Shown here: one piece after another, positions 56,787 to 64,000 of the stretch
How positions within the stretch are numbered: position 1 is the stretch's first letter
How the letters are laid out: every line of letters begins with the position of its first letter
Assembly (NCBI GenBank): GCA_037481695.1
Contig: JBBFLE010000016.1
Location: 21,217 to 85,216 of the forward strand
DNA length: 64,000 bases
Source of the DNA: a bacterium
GTDB lineage: Bacteria > Desulfobacterota > Desulfocorpusculales > Desulfocorpusculum
Reading direction: 5' to 3'
Translations under genes and position numbers: made by a program
Notes under the pieces: model-generated
The model's database searches: none
Told to the model about the DNA's origin: nothing
The model's input: the letters and a program-made list of their open reading frames with translations, nothing else

Positions 56787-58010
56787 TTAGAACTCCGGAG
56801 CCAACACCACCGGCCTGCCGCTCTTTGCTGAATCCAAGGCCAGCTCATAGGCTTGTCCATATTGCTGTGCCACAACTTCCCATGAAACCACCTCCTCCAG
56901 ATATCGACGTAGTTTCTCCCCCAGCTCTAGCCTCAGCTTCTCGTCACAGGCCAGCCTTACTACTTTTCTTCGCAACATCTCCTTGGTGGTGAAAAGAAGT
57001 CCCCCTTCGCTTTCCAGAGTTTGAGCCGTTAATCCCTCCAAGGGGGCGGTAGTGATGTAAGGCTTGTTCAGGGCTATGACCCTGGCAAGAGTACCAGACT
57101 GGGTTTCATCCACAGAGGGAATCACTACAAAATCGCAAAGGGCCAAGACCTTGTAATATATATCCCCTCTCGGGACAAACTCAAAGTAGTGAGCCAGACC
57201 CTTCCGTTCTAGCTCCAGTGCTTCCCCCTTCCATTTCTCGTACTTGACCTGATCATTAGGGTCCCTCATGGTGCCCGCTGCCAGAAGATCCCAATCCTGA
57301 CCCGTAATTGAAAGGATTTCCCTGTGGATCTCCTCCCACATGGAGAGAAGTATGTCCCACCTCTTGTTGGATTGTATCCACCCCACCATGCCCACCAGAT
57401 GCTCCGAAAGGTCTGCATGGGCCAGACCCAGTTCTTGCCTCAACTTGGGAACCTGCTCTATTGCCCACCGCCTATCCGGACGAGCTCCGTGGGGCACCAC
57501 CATCAAGTTGGTGGGGGTTTTCCATCCTAAGCCCGAAAAGGTCCAGTCCAGACGCCATTTCTGGTAATGGCACTTGAGCAGCACCACATGGCTTCTTCGG
57601 CAAACCTGATGAATGAAGTTGGCCTCAAAATCCCTGAGCCTGCCATGCACCGTATGGGGTTCCACCACTATGGGCAGATCTTGAAGGGCCTCCAGGAGGG
57701 TCAGGAAACCTTGATTTCCATCACCCACGCCTCTGTAATCCCTGTATTCGTAAAGCCCGTACTCGTGTTGGATATGAACCACATATGGCCTAAGTTGCCT
57801 TATCTTTTCTGCCACAGGTCTCCACCAGTCGTGCCGGCTCATATCTATGAGGGGAAAGACACCCTCCCCCCTGCCGTCCGTGTGACTCACTACCAGCACT
57901 TCTCTTTCTTTTTGGGCCTTTTGGATGAACTCCCTGGCCTCTTCGGTGAAGGTGGCAATGCCGCATAATCTGGGAGGGTGGGAACTGACCAACACTATGG
58001 GATTACGCAT
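56787..58010 (-). CDS. glycosyltransferase, GT-B fold
   Basis: 407 aa from the ATG at 58010 (GGGAGGTTAT upstream). N-terminus PIVLVSSHPPRLCGIATFTEEAREFI is shared with the next gene's protein; then VVHIQHEYGLYEYRDYRGVGDGNQGF, VVPHGARPD, LAAGTMRDPND, and FVPRGDIYYKVLALCDFVVIPSVDETQSGTLARVIALNKPYITTAPLEG as the donor-binding part. Probably a mannosyltransferase using GDP-mannose made by the neighbours; donor and acceptor are inferred from context only. Confidence 0.85.
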   Translation of the reverse strand: MRNPIVLVSSHPPRLCGIATFTEEAREFIQKAQKEREVLVVSHTDGRGEGVFPLIDMSRHDWWRPVAEKIRQLRPYVVHIQHEYGLYEYRDYRGVGDGNQGFLTLLEALQDLPIVVEPHTVHGRLRDFEANFIHQVCRRSHVVLLKCHYQKWRLDWTFSGLGWKTPTNLMVVPHGARPDRRWAIEQVPKLRQELGLAHADLSEHLVGMVGWIQSNKRWDILLSMWEEIHREILSITGQDWDLLAAGTMRDPNDQVKYEKWKGEALELERKGLAHYFEFVPRGDIYYKVLALCDFVVIPSVDETQSGTLARVIALNKPYITTAPLEGLTAQTLESEGGLLFTTKEMLRRKVVRLACDEKLRLELGEKLRRYLEEVVSWEVVAQQYGQAYELALDSAKSGRPVVLAPEF

Positions 58011-58028
58011 ATAACCTCCCCAAATCAC

Positions 58029-60323
58029 TCAAGCAGTGGCCACACTCTCTCCGGCAGCCTGTGCCCCTGCCAGAGCATGCATGCTCATCAGGGAAAGCAG
58101 CCAAGCCAAAGTGGATTCGGCCCCCTGATTCAGGTTGGCTCCGTCGGCCGTCAGGCCATCACAACATCCTCCGGTGCCATAATCGAACAAAGGCGTATTT
58201 AAATCATTACGGCCCAGGAACCACTCGAAGCATTTGCGGGCCTCCTCCACCCAGTGTGAATCTCCCGTGATATTGTATGCCTCGATACATGCCTGTATCA
58301 TGTTTTGCGCCTCAATGGGCTGCTGGTCAAACCTGGCCCTGGGACCCCCACGAGAATACCACCCACGGTTTCCTATGGGAACAAAGTGTCCCTTGGGATC
58401 GGTCTGGATTCGAAGGAGCCATTGCAGGGACTTGAGCCCTGCATCCACCATGTCCCCACGTTGCATCCACTGGCCTGCCATGAGCAGGGCCTGGGGAATC
58501 TTCCCATTGGCGTACGTGAGCACATCTTCTATCCATGGCCAGTCCTCGGTGGCTTTGGATTTGTAAAGATCCATCAGCTTTTCGGCCAGGATGGCCCTCA
58601 CGCGCCTCACCTCACTGTCCCCGCTAAAGCGCACCAGATAAGCCTGGATGCCCACCAGTGCAAAGGCCCAGGCCCTAGGGGAGGTGAATCCCGTGACTGC
58701 AGGAAGAGCCTTTTGAAAAAGGTGAAGGGCCATGGCTGTCATGCTATCCACCGAGGACAGCCCGACCGTGACCCCAAGACCCCATAGCGCCCTGGCGTGG
58801 CTGTCTTCGGTGCCCTCTTCTTCCATCCAGCGCCGGTCATAGGCCATGAAATTGCGAAAGCGACCCCTCTCTTCGTTGAAGGCGTGGTTGAGAAAGCTCA
58901 GGTAGCGGCAAGCCAGAGGCACAAGAGTATGAGTTTCTTCCAAGAGGTTTTGGGCCAGAGTCACCGCAATGAGGGCCCTGGAGTTGTCGTCCGTGCAATA
59001 TCCGTGGAAACGATCCGGCACTATGTACTTGGCGTGCTGGATCACTCCTACATCGTCGGTAAGCAGCTTTAGATGATCCAGTTTCACCTCGGGAAGCTCC
59101 AGGGGCGTACCCTCCAAGGTGCGGGCCTGGAAAAGGCTTCTGGGATAGCGTTGTCTTTCCTCTCGCACCTGGGAGAAGACCTCCAGATAGCGCCTGGCAA
59201 CTTCCTTCCATACCATGTTGCGGCAGAAAGTATAAGCTCTCTTTCGAGTGGCGTGCCGCTCGGGCTCATTCTCCAGAAGATTCAGGATCTCCTCTGCCAG
59301 GCAGTCCGATTCCTTGAAAGGCACCAATCGGCCCCTCCCATCGGCCAACATCTCCTGGGCGTACCAGTACGGAGTTGAGACAGTAGCTTTCCCGCAACCC
59401 AGGGCATAGGCCAGAGTTCCGGACACGATCTGCTCCTGGTTGAGATATGGGGTGACATAAATATCCGCTGCCCCAAGAAACTCGCATAATTCCTCCAGGC
59501 TCACGAAGCGATTATGAAACACCAAGTGGTTTTCCACCCCCCTCTCCCTGGCCCTTCTTTGCAGGGAGAGCCTGTAGGATTCCCCCTCCAGCCTGCGCAC
59601 ATGTGGATGAGTGGCTCCCAGGACTACGTAGATCACATCCGGGCGGTGCGAAACTATTCTGGGAAGTGCATCTATCATGTATTCGATGCCTTTCCCAGGG
59701 GAAAGCAGCCCGAAGGTGAGAATCACCTGCCTTCCTTCCAGACCGAACTGGTCTTTGTAAAAATTGGGATCCACAAAGGGCACGTCAGGGATGCCATGGT
59801 GTATAAGCTCCAGCTTGGAAGAAGAAACACCGTAGAGCTCCTGCATGAGTTCCAGGGCCTTGAGACTCATCACCACCACACGATCTGAGAGACGGGCCAC
59901 CTCCTGAATGGTGGCCTTCTGAGCAGGCTCTGGTCTGGCCAGTACCGTGTGGAGGGTCGTCACCACAGGCATTCTCAGATTCCGCATGAGCTCCAAGAGA
60001 TGCCTGCCGTATTGTCCACCGAATATTCCGAACTCGTGCTGAATGCAAACCACATCTACCTGATTCATGTTCAGGAAATCAGAGGCCAGCCGGTAATCCG
60101 AAAGATCTTTCTGGGCCACCTCGAAGCGAACTTGGGAGGGGTAATGATAACCTTCAGGAACGTCGTTCATGGCCACAGCCCAACAATTGGCCTCTTTGAG
60201 TTCCGCGGAAATGGACTGTATGAGATCCGAGGTAAAGGTGGCTATCCCGCACTGACGGGGAGGGTAGTTCCCCACCACGGCTATGTTCTGGAAACCCACA
60301 AGTATGGAACCTCTGAGACTCAT
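58029..60323 (-). CDS. glycosyltransferase 4 fused to an (alpha/alpha)-barrel-like domain
   Basis: 764 aa from the ATG at 60323. Residues about 1-380: GT-B glycosyltransferase (NIAVVGNYPPRQCGIATFTSDLIQS, VVCIQHEFGIFGGQYGRHLLELM, LIHHGIPDVPF, LTFGLLSPGKGIEYMIDALP, YVTPYLNQEQIVSGTLAYALGCGKATVSTPYWYAQEMLA). Residues about 400-764: a helical domain rich in aromatic and acidic motifs (YCTDDNSRALIAV, GTEDSHARALWGLG, PRAWAFALVGIQAYL, WPWIEDVLTYANGKIPQALL, RFDQQPIEAQNMIQACIEAY) resembling (alpha/alpha)6-barrel glycosidases or epimerases. It is the first gene of the mannose cluster. Confidence 0.85.
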   Translation of the reverse strand: MSLRGSILVGFQNIAVVGNYPPRQCGIATFTSDLIQSISAELKEANCWAVAMNDVPEGYHYPSQVRFEVAQKDLSDYRLASDFLNMNQVDVVCIQHEFGIFGGQYGRHLLELMRNLRMPVVTTLHTVLARPEPAQKATIQEVARLSDRVVVMSLKALELMQELYGVSSSKLELIHHGIPDVPFVDPNFYKDQFGLEGRQVILTFGLLSPGKGIEYMIDALPRIVSHRPDVIYVVLGATHPHVRRLEGESYRLSLQRRARERGVENHLVFHNRFVSLEELCEFLGAADIYVTPYLNQEQIVSGTLAYALGCGKATVSTPYWYAQEMLADGRGRLVPFKESDCLAEEILNLLENEPERHATRKRAYTFCRNMVWKEVARRYLEVFSQVREERQRYPRSLFQARTLEGTPLELPEVKLDHLKLLTDDVGVIQHAKYIVPDRFHGYCTDDNSRALIAVTLAQNLLEETHTLVPLACRYLSFLNHAFNEERGRFRNFMAYDRRWMEEEGTEDSHARALWGLGVTVGLSSVDSMTAMALHLFQKALPAVTGFTSPRAWAFALVGIQAYLVRFSGDSEVRRVRAILAEKLMDLYKSKATEDWPWIEDVLTYANGKIPQALLMAGQWMQRGDMVDAGLKSLQWLLRIQTDPKGHFVPIGNRGWYSRGGPRARFDQQPIEAQNMIQACIEAYNITGDSHWVEEARKCFEWFLGRNDLNTPLFDYGTGGCCDGLTADGANLNQGAESTLAWLLSLMSMHALAGAQAAGESVATA

Positions 60324-60715
60324 GAGGCCACCCCTTTCCAATGTTTGGATGAATCTGTTTTCACGGACACCAAAGACCCCTTAACAAACAATTCCCTTGC
60401 CCGTGGATCTGATATCTGCCCTGAAAGGCCTTGATTTAGATGACCAATACGGAGTCCCTACAGGTAAAACCTCGGTTACTACCAAAAGGGAGATACACCC
60501 GAGAAGAGCCCAGGCTGCCTCCCTAGCCCATGTTTCAAGGTGCCACAAGGAGCCTGTGGGCCCGAATGTGATTTTAAAAAAAACTAAGAATCCCAAAGGA
60601 ATGCGTCAAGTGCCGCAGACTATTTGGATGCCAGCAAGAAACTGAGCAGTTACCAATCAAATGCCTTGACCTTACCCAAGCCAGAGGTAGGCTGAGCTAA
60701 AGGGAGGTGATCAAC
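60324..60715. other. divergent promoter region of the mannose cluster
   Basis: About 390 bp between the glycosyltransferase start (-) and the small + gene at 60716. It includes an A-run (60574-60581). No gene seen; promoters for both sides must be here but are not obvious. Confidence 0.4.
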
Positions 60716-61057
60716 ATGACAAACACCCTTGGTACATTTAAATGCGAAGAAGACCAAGCAATTCTGGAACTTTGGTCCGAAAAAGAAGGCAAGGCCATTC
60801 AGGAGTTCTCCTGCGTGGATCTGGGTGAGTCTGGAAGCGCAATGCCAAGATCTTGTGTTCCCAAAGGGGATTCCAAGTACATATCCTGCCAGAGCTTCCA
60901 GTGCCCAAAGGGATACTCCCCTGCCATGATTCACGTGGGCGATGCAGACACCCATCGGCAAGGGATGGGCTTTTCATGCCTTCCCGTGGAAGCCACTAGG
61001 AGTTCACGTTCTTTGTGGGACAGGCTTTTCTCGGGCTGGACCACCATTCCTGGATAA
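60716..61057 (+). CDS. hypothetical 113-aa protein
   Basis: Starts at the ATG 60716 with a strong GGGAGGTGATC site; an upstream GTG in frame is unnecessary. It has five cysteines (FKCEED, FSCVD, RSCVPKG, ISCQSFQCPKG) and a further FSCLP; no signal peptide or membrane helix. The spacing does not match a zinc finger I know. A GC-rich hairpin terminator follows at 61082, so it is a complete single-gene unit. I do not recognise the family. Confidence 0.6.
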   Translation: MTNTLGTFKCEEDQAILELWSEKEGKAIQEFSCVDLGESGSAMPRSCVPKGDSKYISCQSFQCPKGYSPAMIHVGDADTHRQGMGFSCLPVEATRSSRSLWDRLFSGWTTIPG

Positions 61058-61081
61058 GGGGCCTTGCTTTTGGGAGATGAT

Positions 61082-61113
61082 GGGGCCCCGGCAGGGAAGC
61101 CGGGCCCCGCTTT
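61082..61113. terminator. terminator hairpin between convergent genes
   Basis: GGGGCCCCGGC (61082-61092) pairs with GCCGGGCCCC (61099-61108) with one bulged C and loop AGGGAA, followed on + by GCTTT. Serves the small gene and probably the opposite gene too. Confidence 0.6.
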
Positions 61114-61170
61114 AAGTATTTTTCAGATGGTATTGCAGCTACTTGAGCCCTGGGGCCCAAGAGGTGTTTT

Positions 61171-62265
61171 TCAAAGCCCTACCTTGGCCTTGGAGACTCT
61201 GGCCAGCGCAGAGGCTGCCAGACTTCCTATGTACAGGTAATCCTTTGTTTCCCTGACGCTGGTATTGACCGGGTATCTTCCGGCCGGGTCCTGGAGGTCC
61301 TCCACCACCTTGCCCATGTCATCGAGGGCTATGATATGGCCGTAGGCTTGAGCCTTTGGCCTTGCGAAGGCTGGCAGGCGTTGAACAACCTTCCTCAAGA
61401 AGGGCTTGTCTGAAAGGGCATCCAGGAGGGGGTTTCTGGGGGAGGCCAGAGCCACCCAGTACCGGCCTTCCATTCCAGCGGTTATGTTGTCCGGAAAGCC
61501 AGGGAGCCCATCCACCAAGGTCTCGGCTTTGCCCTTTTTAGGGCCTTCCAGCCAAAAGCGAATCACCCGATAACTTCCTGTCTCGTTTATTAACACTGAT
61601 TTCTGATCGTGGCTTACAGCCACCCCATTGGCAAAGTTGAGACCCTTGAGAAGTGTGGTGGTCTTTCCTGTGGATGGATCATACACCAGAAGCCTTCCAT
61701 GGCCTCCATGCTCCATCAAGTCCAGGAGGCTGGCCTCGTACGTCCCGCCGTATTGCCTTGCCCCGAATTTGGTGGAGGCGTCGGTGAAATAAATCTTACC
61801 GTCTGCAGCCACGTCCACGTCATCGGCGTAAAGGATTGGTATTCCATCGCACTCAGAGGCCAGCTTCTTTACCTTACCTTCGGTAGATATGGACAGAAGA
61901 CCCCTGAAGGAGTCAGCCACTATGAGATTGCCCTCTGAATCAAATGTAATGCCCAGGGGACGGCCTCCGCTTTGTGCCCATTTCTCTGGCCTCGTGCCGT
62001 CTGGCTGGAGCCTCAGGATCCAACCCTCGTGCGTGGAGACGTAAATCCTGCCCTGTTGGTCCAAGGCCACGCTCTCCGGAGCATGAAGACCACCCAAGGG
62101 AAGTAGCTCCATATCACTTAGCCTTTCATTTGGGGCAAAAGGCCCTGTATACCCAGGGTTGGCAGGTGATTTCCAGGCCACTGGCTGGATGGGTACGGGC
62201 CAAAAAAGGAAATAGAGCACGATCAAGGCAAGTAGCAGTACCAGGAGTCTTAACAATACCTTCAT
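61171..62265 (-). CDS. strictosidine synthase-like / SMP-30 family beta-propeller protein
   Basis: 364 aa from the ATG at 62265 (AAGGAGG upstream). Residues 1-25 form a membrane anchor or uncleaved signal (LLRLLVLLLALIVLYFLFWPVP). The rest is a six-bladed propeller: LHAPESVALDQQGRIYVSTHEGWILRL, GRPLGITFDSEGNLIVADSFRGLL, YADDVDVAADGKIYFTDAS, GLNFANGVAVSHDQKSVLINETGSYRVIRFWLEGPKKG, LPGFPDNITAGMEGRYWVALASPRNPLLD. This is the APMAP/strictosidine-synthase-like layout. Calcium-dependent lactonase or arylesterase activity is likely for the family. It faces the periplasm. Confidence 0.88.
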   Translation of the reverse strand: MKVLLRLLVLLLALIVLYFLFWPVPIQPVAWKSPANPGYTGPFAPNERLSDMELLPLGGLHAPESVALDQQGRIYVSTHEGWILRLQPDGTRPEKWAQSGGRPLGITFDSEGNLIVADSFRGLLSISTEGKVKKLASECDGIPILYADDVDVAADGKIYFTDASTKFGARQYGGTYEASLLDLMEHGGHGRLLVYDPSTGKTTTLLKGLNFANGVAVSHDQKSVLINETGSYRVIRFWLEGPKKGKAETLVDGLPGFPDNITAGMEGRYWVALASPRNPLLDALSDKPFLRKVVQRLPAFARPKAQAYGHIIALDDMGKVVEDLQDPAGRYPVNTSVRETKDYLYIGSLAASALARVSKAKVGL

Positions 62266-62405
62266 GGATTCCCTCCTTTTCACTGTCCTTCCCCCGTATT
62301 CCTGCTCTTATGCTCATCTGGCTCTTACACACACCCTCAATTTGGTCTTCTTGCCTTAGGCCCAGGAGATCCCATATCCGCCCATGGTGGGAACGCTCCA
62401 TCCCC

Positions 62406-63212
62406 CTATCTCCCCCATGGAAGGTCCCTGCAGAGATCCAGAACCCTAGAAAGATGCCTGCTGGCTGCCCTTAGGAACTCCTCTGCATGAGTCGAGGACA
62501 AACGGCTGCACACTTCTTTGTAGTCCACCTCTGGATTTCCCGAGAGCCTGCAAAGGGCATCAACTCTTTCATCATAGGATTCCTTGCGGAAGATCTCCTT
62601 CAAGGCAGGCTTGAGGGAAGCCCACTGGGAGGTGCCCATATGTGGTGCATATATGGAAGAAAGGCAATCCCAGGTGCCTTTGGCAGCCTGCATGGCCCTT
62701 ATTCTGTTGTCCACCCTCACACCGCTTCTGGGATCTGTCCACACGTAGTGGACAACATCCGGTAGGGCTCTTAGCTCAGCATGGCCCACATTGGGAATTG
62801 CAGCCTCAGGACTGTACCAGGGAAAGCACTGGTTTAGAGGTTCCTCCCATCCGGAGAAGCCCTGGTGGCTGAAAGTGTCTTGGTACGCATGCAAGGCTAT
62901 TCCAAGGCCCAGGGGTTCTGCTCGGGCAGCATTAAGAAGGCTTCGGGCTTTGGAGGAATCCGAAGTTGTCATCCAGGGGTGAGAAGGGTCATCACCTGGT
63001 ATGAAGTGGAAAGGCATTATCACTGTGGCCTGTATTTGCCTTTCGGCCCAGTTTCCCAGGGTGCTGGTCTGGGTTTGAAGCCCGTGGAGTTCTGGCTGTG
63101 TGAGTTCGTCTGTGAACTGATCCGCCCATGCTATGCGTTCCATCTCTGAGGTCTCGATCCCCATCTTGAGGCCCAAGGCATAGGTAAGGTAGAAATGAAT
63201 GTCCTTCTGCAT
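62406..63212 (-). CDS. DUF6765 family protein
   Basis: 268 aa from the ATG at 63212. Starts MQKDIHFYLTYALGLKMGI, a recognisable opening of DUF6765 proteins, and contains GLGIALHAYQDTFSHQGFSGWEE, a His/Asp-rich motif resembling the metal site of bacterial phospholipase C/S1-P1-type folds. No signal peptide. Function is unknown; a metal-dependent hydrolase is a guess from the histidines (H9, the HAYQDTFSH set and the H in IPNVGHAELR). Confidence 0.75.
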   Translation of the reverse strand: MQKDIHFYLTYALGLKMGIETSEMERIAWADQFTDELTQPELHGLQTQTSTLGNWAERQIQATVIMPFHFIPGDDPSHPWMTTSDSSKARSLLNAARAEPLGLGIALHAYQDTFSHQGFSGWEEPLNQCFPWYSPEAAIPNVGHAELRALPDVVHYVWTDPRSGVRVDNRIRAMQAAKGTWDCLSSIYAPHMGTSQWASLKPALKEIFRKESYDERVDALCRLSGNPEVDYKEVCSRLSSTHAEEFLRAASRHLSRVLDLCRDLPWGR

Positions 63213-63552
63213 TTGGAAGCCTCGCTTTCCTGGAGTGCAATGCAAAATAGGTCCTGATCTCTCATATTTTGGGATCTTTGGGATAATACCACGTAATGCT
63301 AGAAAGGGTATCCAAACAAGAGGGCCCCGGGCAATCTGGGCCCAAGAAAACAGAAGAATCTATTGACATATGGGCCTGTGATCTTTAAAATACAAGAAAA
63401 TACGGTCTTTGAGATTCCCCACAGACGGGGCCCGGAGGCTAAAGGTAACGGGTTCTTTTTTTGTACCCAAATGGAGGTTACCGGGTGGCTCAGAAGGAGT
63501 GCCCAACAAGGGAATCCCAGGGGATCTGAGAGCAAGAGGAGGTCAAGAACCT

Positions 63553-63852
63553 ATGCGTTGCACTACCATCAAGGACGGAGTCGAGTGTATATTCATGAAA
63601 AAGGGAGGCTGCTCTTACAATGGTGGTCACTGCCACCCCATAGTGGAGCAATGTGGAGATTGCCAGCGCATAATGGAGTTCCCCACTGGCAAATACTGTA
63701 TTTCCTTCCCAGAGCCAGGACTCAAGTGGACAAAGGGAGCTGTTTGCCCCCTGGCGACCCACGTTAAAAGGGAGTACCAGGTAAGCGGCCGCAAGTTGAA
63801 TCCGTTGAAGGCTTCCAAGAGGGCCATGGCCAACAGAGGCGGCCACATCTAA
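63553..63852 (+). CDS. PxxKW family cysteine-rich protein
   Basis: 99 aa from the ATG at 63553 (AGGAGG about 11 nt upstream); the frame is open to 63409 but that part is not conserved. Eight cysteines, in CTTIKDGVECIF, GGCSYNGGHCHP, QCGDC, KYCISF and VCPL, with the name-giving PGLKW and a basic tail. The family is found in delta-proteobacteria and its function is unknown; the cysteines suggest zinc or Fe-S binding. Confidence 0.85.
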   Translation: MRCTTIKDGVECIFMKKGGCSYNGGHCHPIVEQCGDCQRIMEFPTGKYCISFPEPGLKWTKGAVCPLATHVKREYQVSGRKLNPLKASKRAMANRGGHI

Positions 63853-63874
63853 AGCCAGATTTTTCCGATCTTTG

Positions 63875-63899
63875 GGGGCCCAGAGGCCCCTTTTTTTTT
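63875..63899 (+). terminator. rho-independent terminator of the PxxKW gene
   Basis: GGGGCC-CAGA-GGCCCC followed by nine T, 23 bp past the stop codon. A textbook terminator. Confidence 0.9.
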
Positions 63900-63941
63900 G
63901 AGTCCTCTTATTGACCGATTCCGTGTCATTAGCACGTCAAG

Positions 63942-63975
63942 ATGTCCGGTTTTTGTGGTAAGTGATATGTCCGGT
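63942..63975. repeat. direct repeat ATGTCCGGT, possible insertion-sequence end
   Basis: ATGTCCGGT occurs at 63942-63950 and 63967-63975, 25 bp apart, at the right edge. Repeats of this kind with this look are found in the ends of some IS elements; the body would lie beyond 64000, so this is only a hint. Confidence 0.35.
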
Positions 63976-64000
63976 AGTTGAAGTATCATGTGTATCACCA

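Overview
The window reads as chromosomal DNA of an anaerobic delta-proteobacterium in the broad sense (Desulfobacterota-like). I infer this from a PxxKW cysteine-rich protein, a DUF4911 protein, a DUF1786/COG4012 protein, GTP cyclohydrolase IB beside QueD, TAXI- and DctP-type TRAP systems, a GlcD/GlcF pair and selenium-type YedE/TusA and DUF3343 proteins. It is moderately GC-rich, dense and arranged in long co-directional operons, without rRNA, CRISPR or prophage.

Layout. 1-9.9 kb (+ strand): housekeeping genes: queD end, folE2, DUF1786, ligA, acylphosphatase, a LysR regulator coupled to a cysteine desulfurase, and lptF-lptG. 10-13.3 kb: ahcY-metK (methyl cycle, - strand) and a carboxymuconolactone-decarboxylase-like protein. 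13.5-18.6 kb (-): a TAXI-TRAP transporter (fused permease plus binding protein) and a diheme cytochrome c of the peroxidase/MauG type. 18.9-22 kb (-): aminotransferase, a hydrate-dehydratase/ribokinase-like protein, a DUF3343 Se/S-carrier-like protein and, just upstream, a TusA-like gene broken by a frameshift.

22.2-40.5 kb (-): a long sugar-acid/hexuronate catabolic cluster. It has a glucuronate isomerase (UxaC), a UxuB-type mannonate oxidoreductase, KDPG aldolase, an FGGY kinase, a 2-hydroxyacid dehydrogenase, LarA, other oxidoreductases, a TRAP system, a second orphan DctP lipoprotein, a TctABC transporter and, at the head, a FadR-type GntR regulator. Directly upstream of the regulator is a promoter followed at once by a 31-bp palindrome with the TGGT-N3-ACCA core expected of this family. 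No mannonate dehydratase or KDG kinase of the usual type is visible.

40.6-42.5 kb (-): selenium-type tusA and yedE, then a free-standing tRNA gene with its own promoter and terminator. This tRNA has the body plan of selenocysteine tRNA (8-bp acceptor, 6-bp D stem with 4-nt loop, long variable arm, TTCGACT T-loop) but a GCA cysteine anticodon and a U discriminator. I regard it as the most interesting object in the window.

42.7-48 kb (+): glcD-glcF, a class II aldolase, an MFS carrier, and (-) a three-repeat zinc-ribbon protein. 48-50.4 kb (-): a Lon-type protease. 50.5-60.3 kb (-): a mannose cluster with phosphomannomutase, GDP-mannose pyrophosphorylase, two GH130 mannoside phosphorylase-like enzymes and three glycosyltransferases, one fused to a mannose-6-phosphate-isomerase-type cupin and one fused to a large helical domain. 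This looks like a set for making and phosphorolytically recycling a mannoside. 60.7-64 kb: small and poorly known proteins, a strictosidine-synthase-like protein, a DUF6765 protein, a PxxKW protein, and a possible IS end at the right edge.

All calls come from reading sequence and translations by eye; no database search was run.
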